Source: Anaerolineae bacterium
GTDB lineage: Bacteria > Chloroflexota > Anaerolineae > Aggregatilineales > Phototrophicaceae
Assembly: GCA_022843745.1 (NCBI GenBank)
Contig: JALHNB010000041.1
Coordinates: forward strand, 1 to 63,265
Direction: 5' to 3'
DNA: 63,265 nucleotides
Shown here: in pieces, positions 1 through 9,038 of the stretch
Layout of the letters: every line of letters starts with the position of its first letter
Position numbering within the stretch: position 1 is the first letter of the stretch
Notes under the pieces: generated by a model
The model's database searches: none
What the model was told of the DNA's origin: nothing
The model's input: only the letters and a program-made list of their open reading frames with translations
Made by a program: the position numbers and the translations under genes

Positions 1-293
1 AATATTTTGAATGGGCCTATAGGCTCCAATTGGCCCTGGCTAAAAAGCTGCTGAATGAAGCTAATGCCACGCGCGAACGCCCTAACGAATGGCCTAAAGG
101 CATGGCGTGGCATCAGTTGGTAGGCTCTAGCCAGTCCGTCTTTTTCCACAAGGCCCGCGATTTGGCCGGGGTTAGCCATGTGGATTTTATAGCGGCGCTG
201 CGCTCCGGCAATTATCCGGTTATTGAGGATATATACGACGCGGCCCTAGAAAAGTCGATCATAGAATTTCAAAAGGTGTCGGATGGTGGATAA
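1..293 (+). CDS. hypothetical protein, 5' end outside window
   Basis: The reading frame is open from the left edge (first full codon at position 3), so the gene is truncated by the window. About 96 codons remain. A TTG at 30 could be read as a start, but the codons upstream look equally coding. The residues are a mix of charged and aromatic, with no membrane segment. The 3' end overlaps the next gene by 11 bases (stop TAA 291-293, next ATG 283), which suggests translational coupling with the FtsK-like ATPase and a role in the same mobile element. I do not recognise the family. Confidence 0.6.
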   Translation, partial: YFEWAYRLQLALAKKLLNEANATRERPNEWPKGMAWHQLVGSSQSVFFHKARDLAGVSHVDFIAALRSGNYPVIEDIYDAALEKSIIEFQKVSDGG

Positions 294-2247
294 AGAAATT
301 GTGGTCTCTGGTCGCGATGAAAGTTTAGGCGGCAACATACCCGGCCCTAGTGAGACCTTTACCAACAAAATAATCCATCCTAAGAACATCGCATTAGAGG
401 CCCGGCGCGATAATGCGCGTATGCTGTCAGGTCGCCAATTAAGGGCCTATGTAAAGCAAGCGCGGGCGCTCGATATGGCGCTTAATGAGGCTGGCTATTA
501 TGAGCTGCTATCTGAGGGTAAATTGCTGGCCCGGCGCTTTGAAACCTATCAGCTTGAATATGTGGGCAATCCTGATGAGCCGCCCCTTGAACGTGAGCAA
601 AAAGAGGATATTGAGCGCCGTTTAGCGGCGGTTAGCGAACGTCTCGCGGTGGTATATGCTGATCTGCGGCCCTTACGCTCTATGGCCCAGCAACATAAAA
701 CCATCAAGGAACTGATTCAGGATCACCACATGGCCGTAGAACGTCAACGGCTCCATAACAGCCTCACCAAAGGGCTATCAAAAGAGGCTCTAAAGTTCGC
801 TGAAATCATTATTGAGCGCTGGGCGCAATTGGGCCAAAAACATGAATACATGATTGGCAATAAGCGCCGGGTCGATAAGGTGCAATTTGCGGCCTGTGAG
901 GTGACTCCTGATGCTATTTTCTTAAAAATATCGGTCTCGCGCAAAGCCTATTTTGGCTTTAAATCCACGCTGCCTAATGGGGTGCGGGTGCTTGATCTGA
1001 TTAAAGATGAGACGCTGCAAGAGCTATCCTTTGCCTGCCAGCGTCAGGTTATGGCCCGCCATACCTTCACCAATGGGGCCTGGATAAAGGTCAATCGAAT
1101 TGGCACAACGGACGGCCTTTTAGATTATGTGACGCTGAATCAGGTGCTAAACAATTACCCTACGGCTGATAAGGCCCTCTTGCCTATCGGGTTCGGTGTA
1201 GAGGAAGGCCGGGTTATCTCCTGGGTGCATCTGGCGAAACATCCCCATTTCCTGATCGGTGGCACAACGGGCGCGGGTAAATCCAATATCATCAATGTGA
1301 TTATCTGCTCTCTGCTGCTCAAACATAGCCCGCAAGAGGTTCGTTTCTGCCTGATTGATCTAAAAGAGGGTCTCGAATTTCAGGACTTTGAAAACGTGCC
1401 TCACCTCTTACGGCCTGTCGTAAAAGAGGTTGAGGAAGCTGAGGCGGTTTTGCGTCAATTAGAGGCTGAACGCAAGCGCCGTGCGCTGGATTTGGCCCGC
1501 GCAGGTGTGCGCGATATTGACCAATTCAACGCGAAAAGTGAAAAGCCCATGCCGCGCATTGTGGTTATTTTTGATGAGTACGCGGCGATTAAGGCCCGGC
1601 GTGATTCTGAGCGCTCCATTCAGGATATTGTTATGCAATTAAGCGCTAAGGGCCGGGCCTGCGGGATTCATCTGGTGATATGTACCCAAAATCCCAGCGT
1701 TGAAATAGTTCCCGGCCCCTCTAAGGCTAATATGGCCTTTCGGGTCGCTGGGCCAATGCCTACCCATGCGGCCTCTAGCACCATTTTAGGCGTGGGTGAT
1801 GCTGCGAAGCTGCCCGATATTAAGGGCCGTATGCTGGCAATGTGCGGCTCTAAAATCTGGCAAATACAAACGCCCCATTGCCTTGATGAGGATAAGCATA
1901 GAGCTATTGCGACGGCGCGGGCCTATGAGATGACTGAGGCTGACAGGATTGATTTACCTGTCGCGGCTGATCTGATCGCCTTTTCAGATGATGAGCTAAT
2001 CCGCATTATGCTAAACGATTTCGGCGGCGCAACCTCGACGCGGGCTATTTACGATGTGCTGAAAGACTCGATCAACATCACCTTTAGCCAATTGTCTGAG
2101 CAAATGCAAGGCCTCGTTGCGCGTGGCACGAATGGCAATCAAATCCAGCATAAAGGGGACTATTACTATTTCGAGCGCTATAGGAACGGCCACAAGCTGA
2201 TTAAGGCTGAAATGGCTTTAGAAATCAAAAACACGCCAAAAACATAA
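283..2247 (+). CDS. FtsK/SpoIIIE-type DNA translocase of a mobile element
   Basis: This 654-residue protein has a soluble helical N-terminal half and a C-terminal RecA-like motor. The Walker A motif GTTGAGKS lies at residues 327-334 and Walker B (IVVIFDEYA) near 426-434, followed by the FtsK-like segment GIHLVICTQNPS and a short basic, winged-helix-like tail. There are no N-terminal membrane segments, unlike chromosomal FtsK. This resembles the transfer ATPases of integrative and conjugative elements (Tra/TcpA-like). AAGGTG precedes the ATG by about 8 bases. Small membrane protein genes follow, and a dead integrase lies at 4.7 kb, which fits an integrated element. Whether it moves double-stranded DNA in conjugation or in element maintenance cannot be decided here. 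Confidence 0.85.
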   Translation: MVDKEIVVSGRDESLGGNIPGPSETFTNKIIHPKNIALEARRDNARMLSGRQLRAYVKQARALDMALNEAGYYELLSEGKLLARRFETYQLEYVGNPDEPPLEREQKEDIERRLAAVSERLAVVYADLRPLRSMAQQHKTIKELIQDHHMAVERQRLHNSLTKGLSKEALKFAEIIIERWAQLGQKHEYMIGNKRRVDKVQFAACEVTPDAIFLKISVSRKAYFGFKSTLPNGVRVLDLIKDETLQELSFACQRQVMARHTFTNGAWIKVNRIGTTDGLLDYVTLNQVLNNYPTADKALLPIGFGVEEGRVISWVHLAKHPHFLIGGTTGAGKSNIINVIICSLLLKHSPQEVRFCLIDLKEGLEFQDFENVPHLLRPVVKEVEEAEAVLRQLEAERKRRALDLARAGVRDIDQFNAKSEKPMPRIVVIFDEYAAIKARRDSERSIQDIVMQLSAKGRACGIHLVICTQNPSVEIVPGPSKANMAFRVAGPMPTHAASSTILGVGDAAKLPDIKGRMLAMCGSKIWQIQTPHCLDEDKHRAIATARAYEMTEADRIDLPVAADLIAFSDDELIRIMLNDFGGATSTRAIYDVLKDSINITFSQLSEQMQGLVARGTNGNQIQHKGDYYYFERYRNGHKLIKAEMALEIKNTPKT

Positions 2248-2344
2248 AAACACAAAAACAATACCCTCCCATGTCTATGTTTTTAAGCGTGTTTTTTGCC
2301 ATTTTTTGAGTTTTTCCTGTTTTTGAGCAATGAAAGGATGAACA

Positions 2345-2635
2345 ATGAGGACTCTAATTATCGCGGTGGTGATGGTGGTGGGGCTTATTTTCGCGCTAAT
2401 CAGCGGGGCTTTTAGTGCGTCGGGGGGCCTGATGATTATGGGCTTTTGCGGCCTGCCCTTCGCTATGTTCGCGCTGGGCTGGGCCGCTAAAGGTGCGATG
2501 GCTGGCAAGCGTATCATGATCGTCTCGCCTGAACGCGCGGCCCAGCCTTCATTAAATTACACGTCTGAATCTGACATTATTGATCGGCCCCGTTCGCGGC
2601 CTCGCCCTCGGCCTACGATTGATACTCAGGTGTAG
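2345..2635 (+). CDS. small membrane protein with Arg/Pro-rich tail
   Basis: This 96-residue protein has two hydrophobic segments (about residues 3-24 and 28-50) and a cytoplasmic-looking tail that ends in alternating Arg and Pro (RPRSRPRPRPT). GAAAGGATG lies just upstream of the ATG as a ribosome binding site. It sits in the FtsK-like gene's run with close spacing to the next two genes, so it is probably an element-encoded membrane partner. I do not recognise a family. Confidence 0.6.
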   Translation: MRTLIIAVVMVVGLIFALISGAFSASGGLMIMGFCGLPFAMFALGWAAKGAMAGKRIMIVSPERAAQPSLNYTSESDIIDRPRSRPRPRPTIDTQV

Positions 2636-2637
2636 CC

Positions 2638-2754
2638 ATGTTTGATTTTGGCTTTTTGATCGGTGTTGTGATCGGGCTGGCGCTCGGATTCGGCGCGGCG
2701 ATAGGCTTTAGTCTCGCGTGGTGGACGGTTCTTAACAAGGCATATCCCGAATGA
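2638..2754 (+). CDS. 38-residue single-pass membrane peptide
   Basis: A short reading frame starts two bases after the preceding stop and ends in an ATGA overlap with the next gene. The product is almost entirely one Gly/Ala-rich transmembrane helix (residues 5-30, including LALGFGAAIGF) followed by a short polar end. Tight packing between two element genes and the shared start/stop argue that it is translated. It has no recognised function. Confidence 0.5.
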   Translation: MFDFGFLIGVVIGLALGFGAAIGFSLAWWTVLNKAYPE

Positions 2755-3269
2755 TGGGTAAAACGCATCTGGTGATTGGCGCGGCGGCTGGGCTGGGTGT
2801 CGGGGTCGCGATGGGCGCGGATTGGCGCGATATGTTGATTTTAACGGGGGTGGCGGCGCTGGCGGCCCTGCTGCCTGACATAGATCACCCCAACGGCTCT
2901 ATACGCCAAAAAATGGGCTTTTTGGGGCATATCGGTTTATTCTGGCTGTCACATCGGGGCATAACCCATACGCTCCTGGCGCTGGCCGTTGTCGAGCTTT
3001 CGGCGTTTTATTTCCTGCCCTACGCGCTGGCCCTGGCTGTTGCGCTGGGCTATTTGTCGCATCTGGTGGCTGATATGGTGACTCGTAATGGCTTGCCGAT
3101 ATTATGGCCGCTTTATCGGCGGCATCTGCACCTCTTACCACGTCCTCTGAGAATTTCAACCGGGGGCATTATCGAAACAATGATATTTTTCGCGGTGGTG
3201 TTTCTGATGGGTTTTAGCATCCTCTATAGGGTGTATGAGATTCCTGATTTGTATGCGTTGCTGCCCTAA
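2751..3269 (+). CDS. YdjM/DUF457-type membrane-bound metal-dependent hydrolase
   Basis: This 172-residue integral membrane protein has about four hydrophobic segments. The family hallmarks are present: PDIDHPNGS near residue 44, SHRGITHT near 67-74, and a later His/Asp pair in YLSHLVADMVT near 103. Together these form the His/Asp metal cluster of the LexA-binding inner-membrane hydrolase family. The start codon overlaps the previous stop (ATGATGA arrangement; a second in-frame ATG lies at 2754). Members occur widely in both chromosomes and mobile elements. The role here is unknown. Confidence 0.8.
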   Translation: MMGKTHLVIGAAAGLGVGVAMGADWRDMLILTGVAALAALLPDIDHPNGSIRQKMGFLGHIGLFWLSHRGITHTLLALAVVELSAFYFLPYALALAVALGYLSHLVADMVTRNGLPILWPLYRRHLHLLPRPLRISTGGIIETMIFFAVVFLMGFSILYRVYEIPDLYALLP

Positions 3270-3402
3270 TGAAAAGCCCCAGCAGGTGTGCTAGAGCTTT
3301 AAGAAAGCGTGGATGTTTTCACCTAATAGAAAATATATCCATTTTCCACGACATTCTTGCACGTTTCCGTGATGAGTGCATGAGCCAAGTGGCTATACTT
3401 AA

Positions 3403-3429
3403 CAAAAAGCCCCAGTATTGACCAGGGCT
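3403..3429 (-). terminator. intrinsic terminator of the zinc-ribbon/exonuclease pair
   Basis: Read on the minus strand, AGCCC pairs with GGGCT around a 12-base loop and is followed directly by a run of U (plus-strand A 3404-3408). It lies 12 bases past the stop of the minus-strand zinc-ribbon gene. A similar AGCCC/GGGCT hairpin lies at 31700-31725. Confidence 0.55.
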
Positions 3430-3440
3430 GATAACTGTTA

Positions 3441-3692
3441 TTATTTGACCTGATTTCTCGCCTCAGTTAATCCGGCTTGGAATCTGCGATAAGCCCCAAC
3501 GCTCAAATAACAGGCATTGAGGCACGTCACCACGCCATCAACAAAAGATAGATGCGCTCCACAATGCCGACAGGTCGCTTTAATAAGCGGGAATTGGGGC
3601 ATATCTGGCATGTCCGGTTGAATATTTTCCTCAGTCAGTTCAACATCGGTGCGGTTAACTCGAATATCTTTTAGCTCTCTCATTTCACTCAC
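3441..3692 (-). CDS. small zinc-ribbon protein
   Basis: This 83-residue protein has a CRHC pair and a second CLNAC cysteine pair 13 residues later, a likely zinc-binding knuckle, followed by a basic helical end. The start overlaps the stop of the upstream exonuclease gene by four bases (ATGA), so the two are translationally coupled. It may be an accessory nucleic-acid-binding partner of that exonuclease. The function is not recognised. Confidence 0.6.
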   Translation of the reverse strand: MSEMRELKDIRVNRTDVELTEENIQPDMPDMPQFPLIKATCRHCGAHLSFVDGVVTCLNACYLSVGAYRRFQAGLTEARNQVK

Positions 3693-4594
3693 CTCACAGA
3701 ATCTTCTTTATCGGCTTCGGACATTTCTTTCAGGACTGCCAGCGCTGCCCGGCAATCGCCTAATGCAGAATGATCGCCATTCAGGGGTTGCCAGCGATAA
3801 GACCTATGGTGATATGACCATTGATTGCAATAGGCGGCGTACCATTCCATAAGGCAGTCATGCTCAAATATAAGAGTTTCACAGTTGTAAAGGCGGCAGG
3901 TGCGCAAAAGGGCGTGATAATCGAAATCCGCGTTGTAAATCAGGACTAACTTAGCGCTTGCCAATAAATCCCTGATAGCGGCATATTCGCTCTCAAAAGT
4001 AGGTTCGTTTGCTAAATCTTCAGCCTTTATTCCGTGTGCTGCGGTTGCTCCGGGGTGAATCTCCAATGAGGGTTTAAAGCGTCGGTTATAAAGCGTTTCG
4101 CCCTGCAAATTGATGACAGCTAATTCAATAATCTCGCCTTCAAAGTCGGTGGTTTCGCTGTCCAGAATCAGGACACCTTCTTGTTTTAGAGTTTCCCCCG
4201 CCCATTCGATGGCCTCGGCTCGGTCACTTTTCCTGCGAATATCATCCCAGCAATTTGGGCAGTGACCGCCTTGTAGATACTGTTTCCCTCGGTAATGGCG
4301 GCTTAACTCCTGAACCCAGCCGCAGCGATGGCAGGTACGACTTTCTAAAGACTGCTGTTTCGCTTTGTCCAATGCGGCCCGCTGCTTATCCGAAATGATA
4401 TTGGGGACGCACCGATTCAGGTCGTAGAGATCATAATCGGGGGTTTTCCAATGCCAGTGGGTTTTGATGGCAACACGCTTTTGCCCTCGACGTGGGCGCA
4501 ATCCCATCTTTTTCAGGGCGCTGCGGGTTTTGAGGTGGCTGGGTACTGATTCCCAATTCGAATAAGTTGCTAATTTGGTCGCTTGATCGGTCAT
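3689..4594 (-). CDS. DEDDh 3'-5' exonuclease with N-terminal zinc ribbon
   Basis: This 301-residue protein has two parts. The N-terminal part carries a four-cysteine knuckle (CHRC ... CPNC, about residues 92-120). The C-terminal part is an RNase T/DNA polymerase III epsilon fold with ExoI (LDSETTD, about 145), ExoII (NADFDYHAL, about 220) and ExoIII (HSALGDCRA, about 275), giving the D-E-D-H-D set. It is probably a DNA proofreading or processing nuclease carried by the element. The N-terminal zinc ribbon is not part of the core epsilon fold. The start at 4594 lacks a strong ribosome binding site. Coupled downstream to the small zinc-ribbon gene. Confidence 0.8.
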   Translation of the reverse strand: MTDQATKLATYSNWESVPSHLKTRSALKKMGLRPRRGQKRVAIKTHWHWKTPDYDLYDLNRCVPNIISDKQRAALDKAKQQSLESRTCHRCGWVQELSRHYRGKQYLQGGHCPNCWDDIRRKSDRAEAIEWAGETLKQEGVLILDSETTDFEGEIIELAVINLQGETLYNRRFKPSLEIHPGATAAHGIKAEDLANEPTFESEYAAIRDLLASAKLVLIYNADFDYHALLRTCRLYNCETLIFEHDCLMEWYAAYCNQWSYHHRSYRWQPLNGDHSALGDCRAALAVLKEMSEADKEDSVR

Positions 4595-4618
4595 GATATA
4601 CTACCAAAAAGCCAAAAC

Positions 4619-4738
4619 GCGACAGAAGACCAACTTTGGAAGGCGGCTTATAGGCCGACCTGGATATTTTTTCATCATTTCTTCTCCTTCTTGTTTAACA
4701 CATTACGGCACATTGCCCGACGTTTCCGCCCGGTGTTG
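4619..4738. repeat. diverged direct repeat, copy 1 (integrase 3' end and flank)
   Basis: Starting at GCGACAGAAGACC, the first 60 bases match 16182-16241 at 53 positions, in the same orientation. Similarity continues more weakly into the end of the integrase remnant. In both copies the repeat covers the 3' flank and last codons of an integrase-like frame on the minus strand, so it marks the end of the same kind of element twice. Confidence 0.7.
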
Positions 4739-4974
4739 ACGTGGGTGTATATGAGCGTTTTTTTAATGTCCTGATGGCCTAGCAACTCCTGAACCACCTC
4801 AATTCGAACATCCTCCATCGTGAGACGGGTTGCAAAAGTGTGATGTAATATATGGGGTGCGATATTAGGCTGGCTCAAATCACAGTTTTCGACGTGGTTG
4901 TGAAAAGCCCTGGTAAAACCGTGAGTGCTCCATTTGCCGCCACCGGGTCGCTGAAAAACAAATGCGTCGGCTTC
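4675..4974 (-). pseudogene. tyrosine recombinase/integrase, C-terminal remnant
   Basis: About 99 codons of the catalytic C-terminus of a phage-type integrase remain, from an in-frame stop at 4975-4977 to the normal end. Recognisable parts are the FVFQRPGGG segment, the HILHHTFATRL helix, ELLGHQDIKKT and the tyrosine motif IYTHV. The box II arginine of the usual H-x-x-R is histidine here (HILH), and everything before the catalytic half is missing, so the enzyme is dead. It lies at the right end of the FtsK-like element and was probably that element's integrase. Confidence 0.75.
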
Positions 4975-4985
4975 TCAATCTCCTA

Positions 4986-5533
4986 TCAATTCTCTAAGCG
5001 ACTGTTTAAAAACCCCACCCTAGTTAAGAAAGATGGGCAAGGAAGGTTGCATCTTAATCGATGAAGGAGCCAATCCCAGCCTAATCGAAATAAGCTCAGA
5101 TGGCGGGTAGCTTTGCTGTCTACGTGACGGCGCTGACTGGTTTTGCACAGCCAGCGCCCCCGACACAACGACCACAGATAGGCTAAAGCTAGAACGATAA
5201 GCAAGTCCTTCTGACGGGTGGGGCTTTTCAAGCGGGAAGCGGTCACCTCCCATCCCGCCGATTTGTAGTCTCGGTAGAAGGGTTTCGTCCCCCACCGTCT
5301 TGCAAGGCGTACTCCAAGATTGGCTGGTAGACCCGTTCAGGCGTCATAAAGGCCGCCCCGAGCAAGCGTTCAATCCAGCGCACCCGGCTCTCTTGCTGGC
5401 TGTCGTGCTGCAAAACCGGGCGATGCGCGTACAACGCCACCTCGCCAGCCAACAACACCGCCACGTACAGCCATCTCCCACGGAGATTTCCTTCCGTCAT
5501 CCGAATTCGGGGAGGGAACAGACTCCCGCGCAT
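4986..5533 (-). pseudogene. IS4-type transposase with the catalytic core deleted
   Basis: Two minus-strand pieces in different frames look like the two ends of one DDE transposase. The first (5533-5243) has the N-terminal helical pattern with RWIERLLGAAFMTPERVYQP. The second (5246-4986) has the typical C-terminal block LLIVLALAYLWSLCRGRWL followed by LSLFRLGWDWL. The catalytic middle is absent. I recognise the family pattern rather than a named element, and no terminal inverted repeats were found. Confidence 0.5.
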
Positions 5534-5567
5534 TTAGCCCCCTGTCCCTTGAATTTGGGGGAGAAGG

Positions 5568-6917
5568 TCAGCCCGCCTCCAAGAAAATCGGATTGGTGAT
5601 CGCCCAGGGGATGCCGCTGGCGTCGCGGAGTTCCGCAGTACACCATTTCACGCCGTCGAGCGTCCATGAGTTTTCACCACTCTGTTGCGCTGGAAGTTCT
5701 TCGAAAACACGCCCTTCAACGATTAAGCGCACAACGCTGCCGTCATCGGGCACGCCGTTCCAACGAGCGGTGATGGTGGCGGTGCTTGCGGGCAGTCTAT
5801 CGCCCATCATGGCTTCATCCCCAGCTTGCGAACGCGCCTGAAGCAGTAATTCCGGCCCAGCAGAAATGTACGAATGACCCTGGCGGACAGCCTGTAAAAT
5901 AGCGGCTTCGCTGAATTCCTCAGCGTAAACCACATTTGCTGCTGCGCGACCCGTAGCATCGACTGGCGGACGACCATGAATATCTGTGCCGGACGTAGCC
6001 ACCAGATGGTGGCCGCGATTCAGCCAGTAATAGTAAAGCGCCAACCCCTGTTCGTTATAGTCCGCCCACCATCCATTCCATATTTCAACAGCGGGCGCAT
6101 TGCCGGGCATCATGTCTTCATGTTCCCAGTGACAGCCACAGCATTCCGGGTCGCCGGGAGCCATCGGGTGAGCGATGACGAAAAACGCGCCAGCATCAAG
6201 CACTTGTTTCGCCAACTGCGGAGCGGTCAGCCATCCGTTGATGTCTAAACGCCAGTCAAACCACTGGTGCGCGCCCAGCGCCAGCGCATGACCGCAAAAA
6301 GTCGATAGTTCCACGCCTCCGATTGTCACCAACTTGTCGGTAGACAGGCTGCGATGCTGTGCCAGTCCGGAGATCGTGTTGTGATCGCTGAGGGTAACGA
6401 AATCCAGATTGTTGCTCTTCATATATTCAACAAATTCGGGAATATCCCAACTTCCATCCGAGTGGATGGTGTGACCATGCAAATCACCGCGATACCAGCC
6501 CGCGCCACGCGGCGCAGTGCTGCCTGGTTTCCAATCTGACGCTAATTCGGTTATAGGCTCATCTGAACATTCCAGATGCACCGTGTAGCGTACCGGAATG
6601 TCTGGCTGGATGCGGTGCGATAAGATAAACACAACCCATTGACCAGCAGGAATTGGCCCAGGCATCGTGCCGGGTGTTGCTTGAGCCTCATTGACAAACC
6701 AGCCTTCAGCTTTGGGAACCGACCATTCCCCGCGCGGCCCATTTGGATCCATGAAATACACACTGATCTGCTGGGGATAGGGCTGGCCTTCTGTATGGCG
6801 TGGGGCAAAATCCAGTGTCATGCGGATCTGCGTCGTTCCCGCTGGCACATCGAACGTGTGGGGGATGGCGCGGCGATTGTCAGCAGGTGTTAGTGTACCT
6901 TCGAAATTAAAATTCAA
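5568..6917 (-). CDS. PHP-domain metallohydrolase (CehA/McbA-like)
   Basis: This 449-residue protein has an N-terminal beta-rich domain (1-135) and a PHP phosphoesterase domain. The first metal motif is DLHGHTIHSDG at residues 145-155, followed by SDHNT, GGVELST, IAHP and GTDIHG. The start is TTG at 6915-6917, chosen because AGGAGA stands seven bases upstream. It follows the double ATPase gene by 11 bases, so it is the last gene of the importer operon. The CehA/McbA family hydrolyses ester or phosphoester bonds. The substrate here is unknown but probably relates to what the importer brings in. No signal peptide, so cytoplasmic. Confidence 0.8.
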   Translation of the reverse strand: MNFNFEGTLTPADNRRAIPHTFDVPAGTTQIRMTLDFAPRHTEGQPYPQQISVYFMDPNGPRGEWSVPKAEGWFVNEAQATPGTMPGPIPAGQWVVFILSHRIQPDIPVRYTVHLECSDEPITELASDWKPGSTAPRGAGWYRGDLHGHTIHSDGSWDIPEFVEYMKSNNLDFVTLSDHNTISGLAQHRSLSTDKLVTIGGVELSTFCGHALALGAHQWFDWRLDINGWLTAPQLAKQVLDAGAFFVIAHPMAPGDPECCGCHWEHEDMMPGNAPAVEIWNGWWADYNEQGLALYYYWLNRGHHLVATSGTDIHGRPPVDATGRAAANVVYAEEFSEAAILQAVRQGHSYISAGPELLLQARSQAGDEAMMGDRLPASTATITARWNGVPDDGSVVRLIVEGRVFEELPAQQSGENSWTLDGVKWCTAELRDASGIPWAITNPIFLEAG

Positions 6918-6928
6918 GATGATATCTC

Positions 6929-9025
6929 CTATGGTGTAATGTGTTCGGGAATATGAGCGCCTGCCAGGGCTAGTTCATCGGCAAAGTGGCAGGCGGCGAG
7001 TTGACCATCACCGATGGGGCGCAGCGCGGGCGTCTCGATGCGGCAGAGATCCTTGGCATAACGGCAGCGTGGGTGAAACGCACAGCCGGGTGGTGGGTTG
7101 GCGGGGTCAGCGACATCTCCTTCGAGGTGAATGCGTTGGCTGCTGCGCCGTAGAGAAGGGTCGGGTTTGAGCACCGCTGATAGCAGCGCTTCGGTGTAAG
7201 GATGTCGTGGGCGCTCGAACAACGTCTGCGTTGGTGCAAGCTCCACAATTTTACCGACATACATGACCGCCACACGATCACTGATGTGTGATACGACGTT
7301 GAGATCGTGCGAAATGAACAGGTAAGTAAGCCCAAACTCAGTCTGAAGGTCTTTGAGCAAGTTCAAAATCTGCGCCTGTACCGACACATCAAGCGCCGAA
7401 ACAGGTTCGTCGGCGACTACCAGGCGGGGATTGGGCGCCAGGGCGCGGGCGATGCCAATACGCTGGCGTTCACCGCCGCTGAACGCATGAGGATAGCGGC
7501 GGATATATTCTGGTCGCAGCCCCACCTTGGCGAGCAGATCGCGTACGCGCGTTTCCAGTTCCCTGCCTTGCGCCAATCCGTTAACCTTCAGCGCTTCCCC
7601 AACAATTTCCAGTACGGGCAGACGCGGGTTCAGCGACGAATGAGGGTCTTGAAAAATCATTCGGATTTCGCGGTGATAGAGCTTTAATTCACGGTTGTTC
7701 AGTTTTGCCAGATCGGCGGGTTTGTCACCGTAATAATGCACCTCGCCCGCCGTAGGGGTGTAGAGGCGCATGATAGCGTGTCCGAGTGTTGTTTTTCCGC
7801 ATCCGGACTCGCCAACCAGTCCCAACGTTTCGCCTTCATGAATGGTGAAGGATACGCCGTCTACGGCTTTGACGTGACCGACGACCCGGTTGAAAAAGCC
7901 ACTTGTAATGGGGAAATGCATTTTCAGATCATGCACATCGAGCAGCGGTTGGCGATTCTGTGCTGTCTCACGGGTAAGGTCACCTGACGTGTCAGGCGGA
8001 GTTTCAATGACTTGCGACTTGATCGGATGCTCGGAATCGTAGAGGAAGCAGCGCACGAAACGGGTGCGATCAATCGGAGTCCAAGGCGGCACAAAACTGT
8101 CGCAGACGCCCGCAACGGCATAATTGCAGCGTGTATGAAACGAACACCCGCCAGGACGGTTAAGTGGATGAGGAACCATGCCGCGAATGGCAGCCAAACG
8201 TGTTTTGCGACGTGGGTTCAGGTGCGGGATTGAGCGCAGGAGGGCACGTGTATAAGGATGTTTGGGGTCGCTAAAAATAGTCTCGACAGGGCCGTACTCG
8301 ACAATTGTCCCGAGGTACATGACTGCTACCTCATGGGCGACCTCAGCGACAACACCCAGATCATGCGTGATAAACATGACCGACATGCCCATGTCGCGTT
8401 GTAAGTTGGCAATGAGGTCAAGAATGTTGGCCTGAGTCGTCACATCAAGGGCTGTGGTCGGCTCATCGGCGATGAGGAGTTTCGGTTCGCAAACAAGGGC
8501 CATCGCGATCATCGCACGCTGGCGCATCCCTCCCGAAAGCTCAAATGTGTAAGCATCGATCAATTCGTGTGGGCGCGGGATTCCCACGACCCCTAATGCC
8601 TCAATCGCGCGTTCGCGGGCTTCCTGTTTCGTCAACGGGAGATGCCAGCGAACAGCTTCAATGATCTGATTGCCAATCGTATATAGCGGTGAGAGCGCTG
8701 TCATTGGCTCCTGAAAGATCATGGTGATGTCTTTGCCACGAATATCGCGGATTTCAGCACCACGCGGGTTCAACTGCGCCAGATTGATCTCCCGATCTGG
8801 CGTGGGATGAAACAAAATGTCACCACCTACAATTCGCCCCGGCGGATCAACGATTTGCAAAATGGAACGCGCTGTGACTGATTTTCCACAGCCCGATTCA
8901 CCCACAACGCACAACGTCTTTCCGCGTGGAATGTTGAAGTCTACACCGTCAATGGCTTTGATTACCCCTTCATTCGTGAAGAAGTGTGTCTGTAGATTTT
9001 TGACTTCGATCAGGTTATCAGACAT
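6929..9025 (-). CDS. fused double ATPase of a peptide/opine ABC importer (DppD-DppF)
   Basis: One 698-residue polypeptide carries two complete Opp/Dpp-type ATPase domains. Domain 1 has Walker A GESGCGKS at 42-49, signature LSGGMRQR, and a C-terminal oligopeptide-transporter tail with a cysteine cluster ([10 protein letters not shown]). Domain 2 has Walker A near 403, signature FSGGERQR, Walker B VVADEP and its own cysteine tail ([10 protein letters not shown]). These subunits are usually separate genes. The ATG at 9025 was chosen over an upstream in-frame ATG at 9061 because the latter overlaps the permease gene. It lies 13 bases after the permease stop. It powers import by the two permeases just upstream. 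Confidence 0.92.
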   Translation of the reverse strand: MSDNLIEVKNLQTHFFTNEGVIKAIDGVDFNIPRGKTLCVVGESGCGKSVTARSILQIVDPPGRIVGGDILFHPTPDREINLAQLNPRGAEIRDIRGKDITMIFQEPMTALSPLYTIGNQIIEAVRWHLPLTKQEARERAIEALGVVGIPRPHELIDAYTFELSGGMRQRAMIAMALVCEPKLLIADEPTTALDVTTQANILDLIANLQRDMGMSVMFITHDLGVVAEVAHEVAVMYLGTIVEYGPVETIFSDPKHPYTRALLRSIPHLNPRRKTRLAAIRGMVPHPLNRPGGCSFHTRCNYAVAGVCDSFVPPWTPIDRTRFVRCFLYDSEHPIKSQVIETPPDTSGDLTRETAQNRQPLLDVHDLKMHFPITSGFFNRVVGHVKAVDGVSFTIHEGETLGLVGESGCGKTTLGHAIMRLYTPTAGEVHYYGDKPADLAKLNNRELKLYHREIRMIFQDPHSSLNPRLPVLEIVGEALKVNGLAQGRELETRVRDLLAKVGLRPEYIRRYPHAFSGGERQRIGIARALAPNPRLVVADEPVSALDVSVQAQILNLLKDLQTEFGLTYLFISHDLNVVSHISDRVAVMYVGKIVELAPTQTLFERPRHPYTEALLSAVLKPDPSLRRSSQRIHLEGDVADPANPPPGCAFHPRCRYAKDLCRIETPALRPIGDGQLAACHFADELALAGAHIPEHITP

Positions 9026-9038
9026 CTTTTCGCTCAAC

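Noticed and set aside
5300-5599. 99-codon plus-strand frame
   Set aside because: Antisense to the transposase relic and to the end of the PHP gene.
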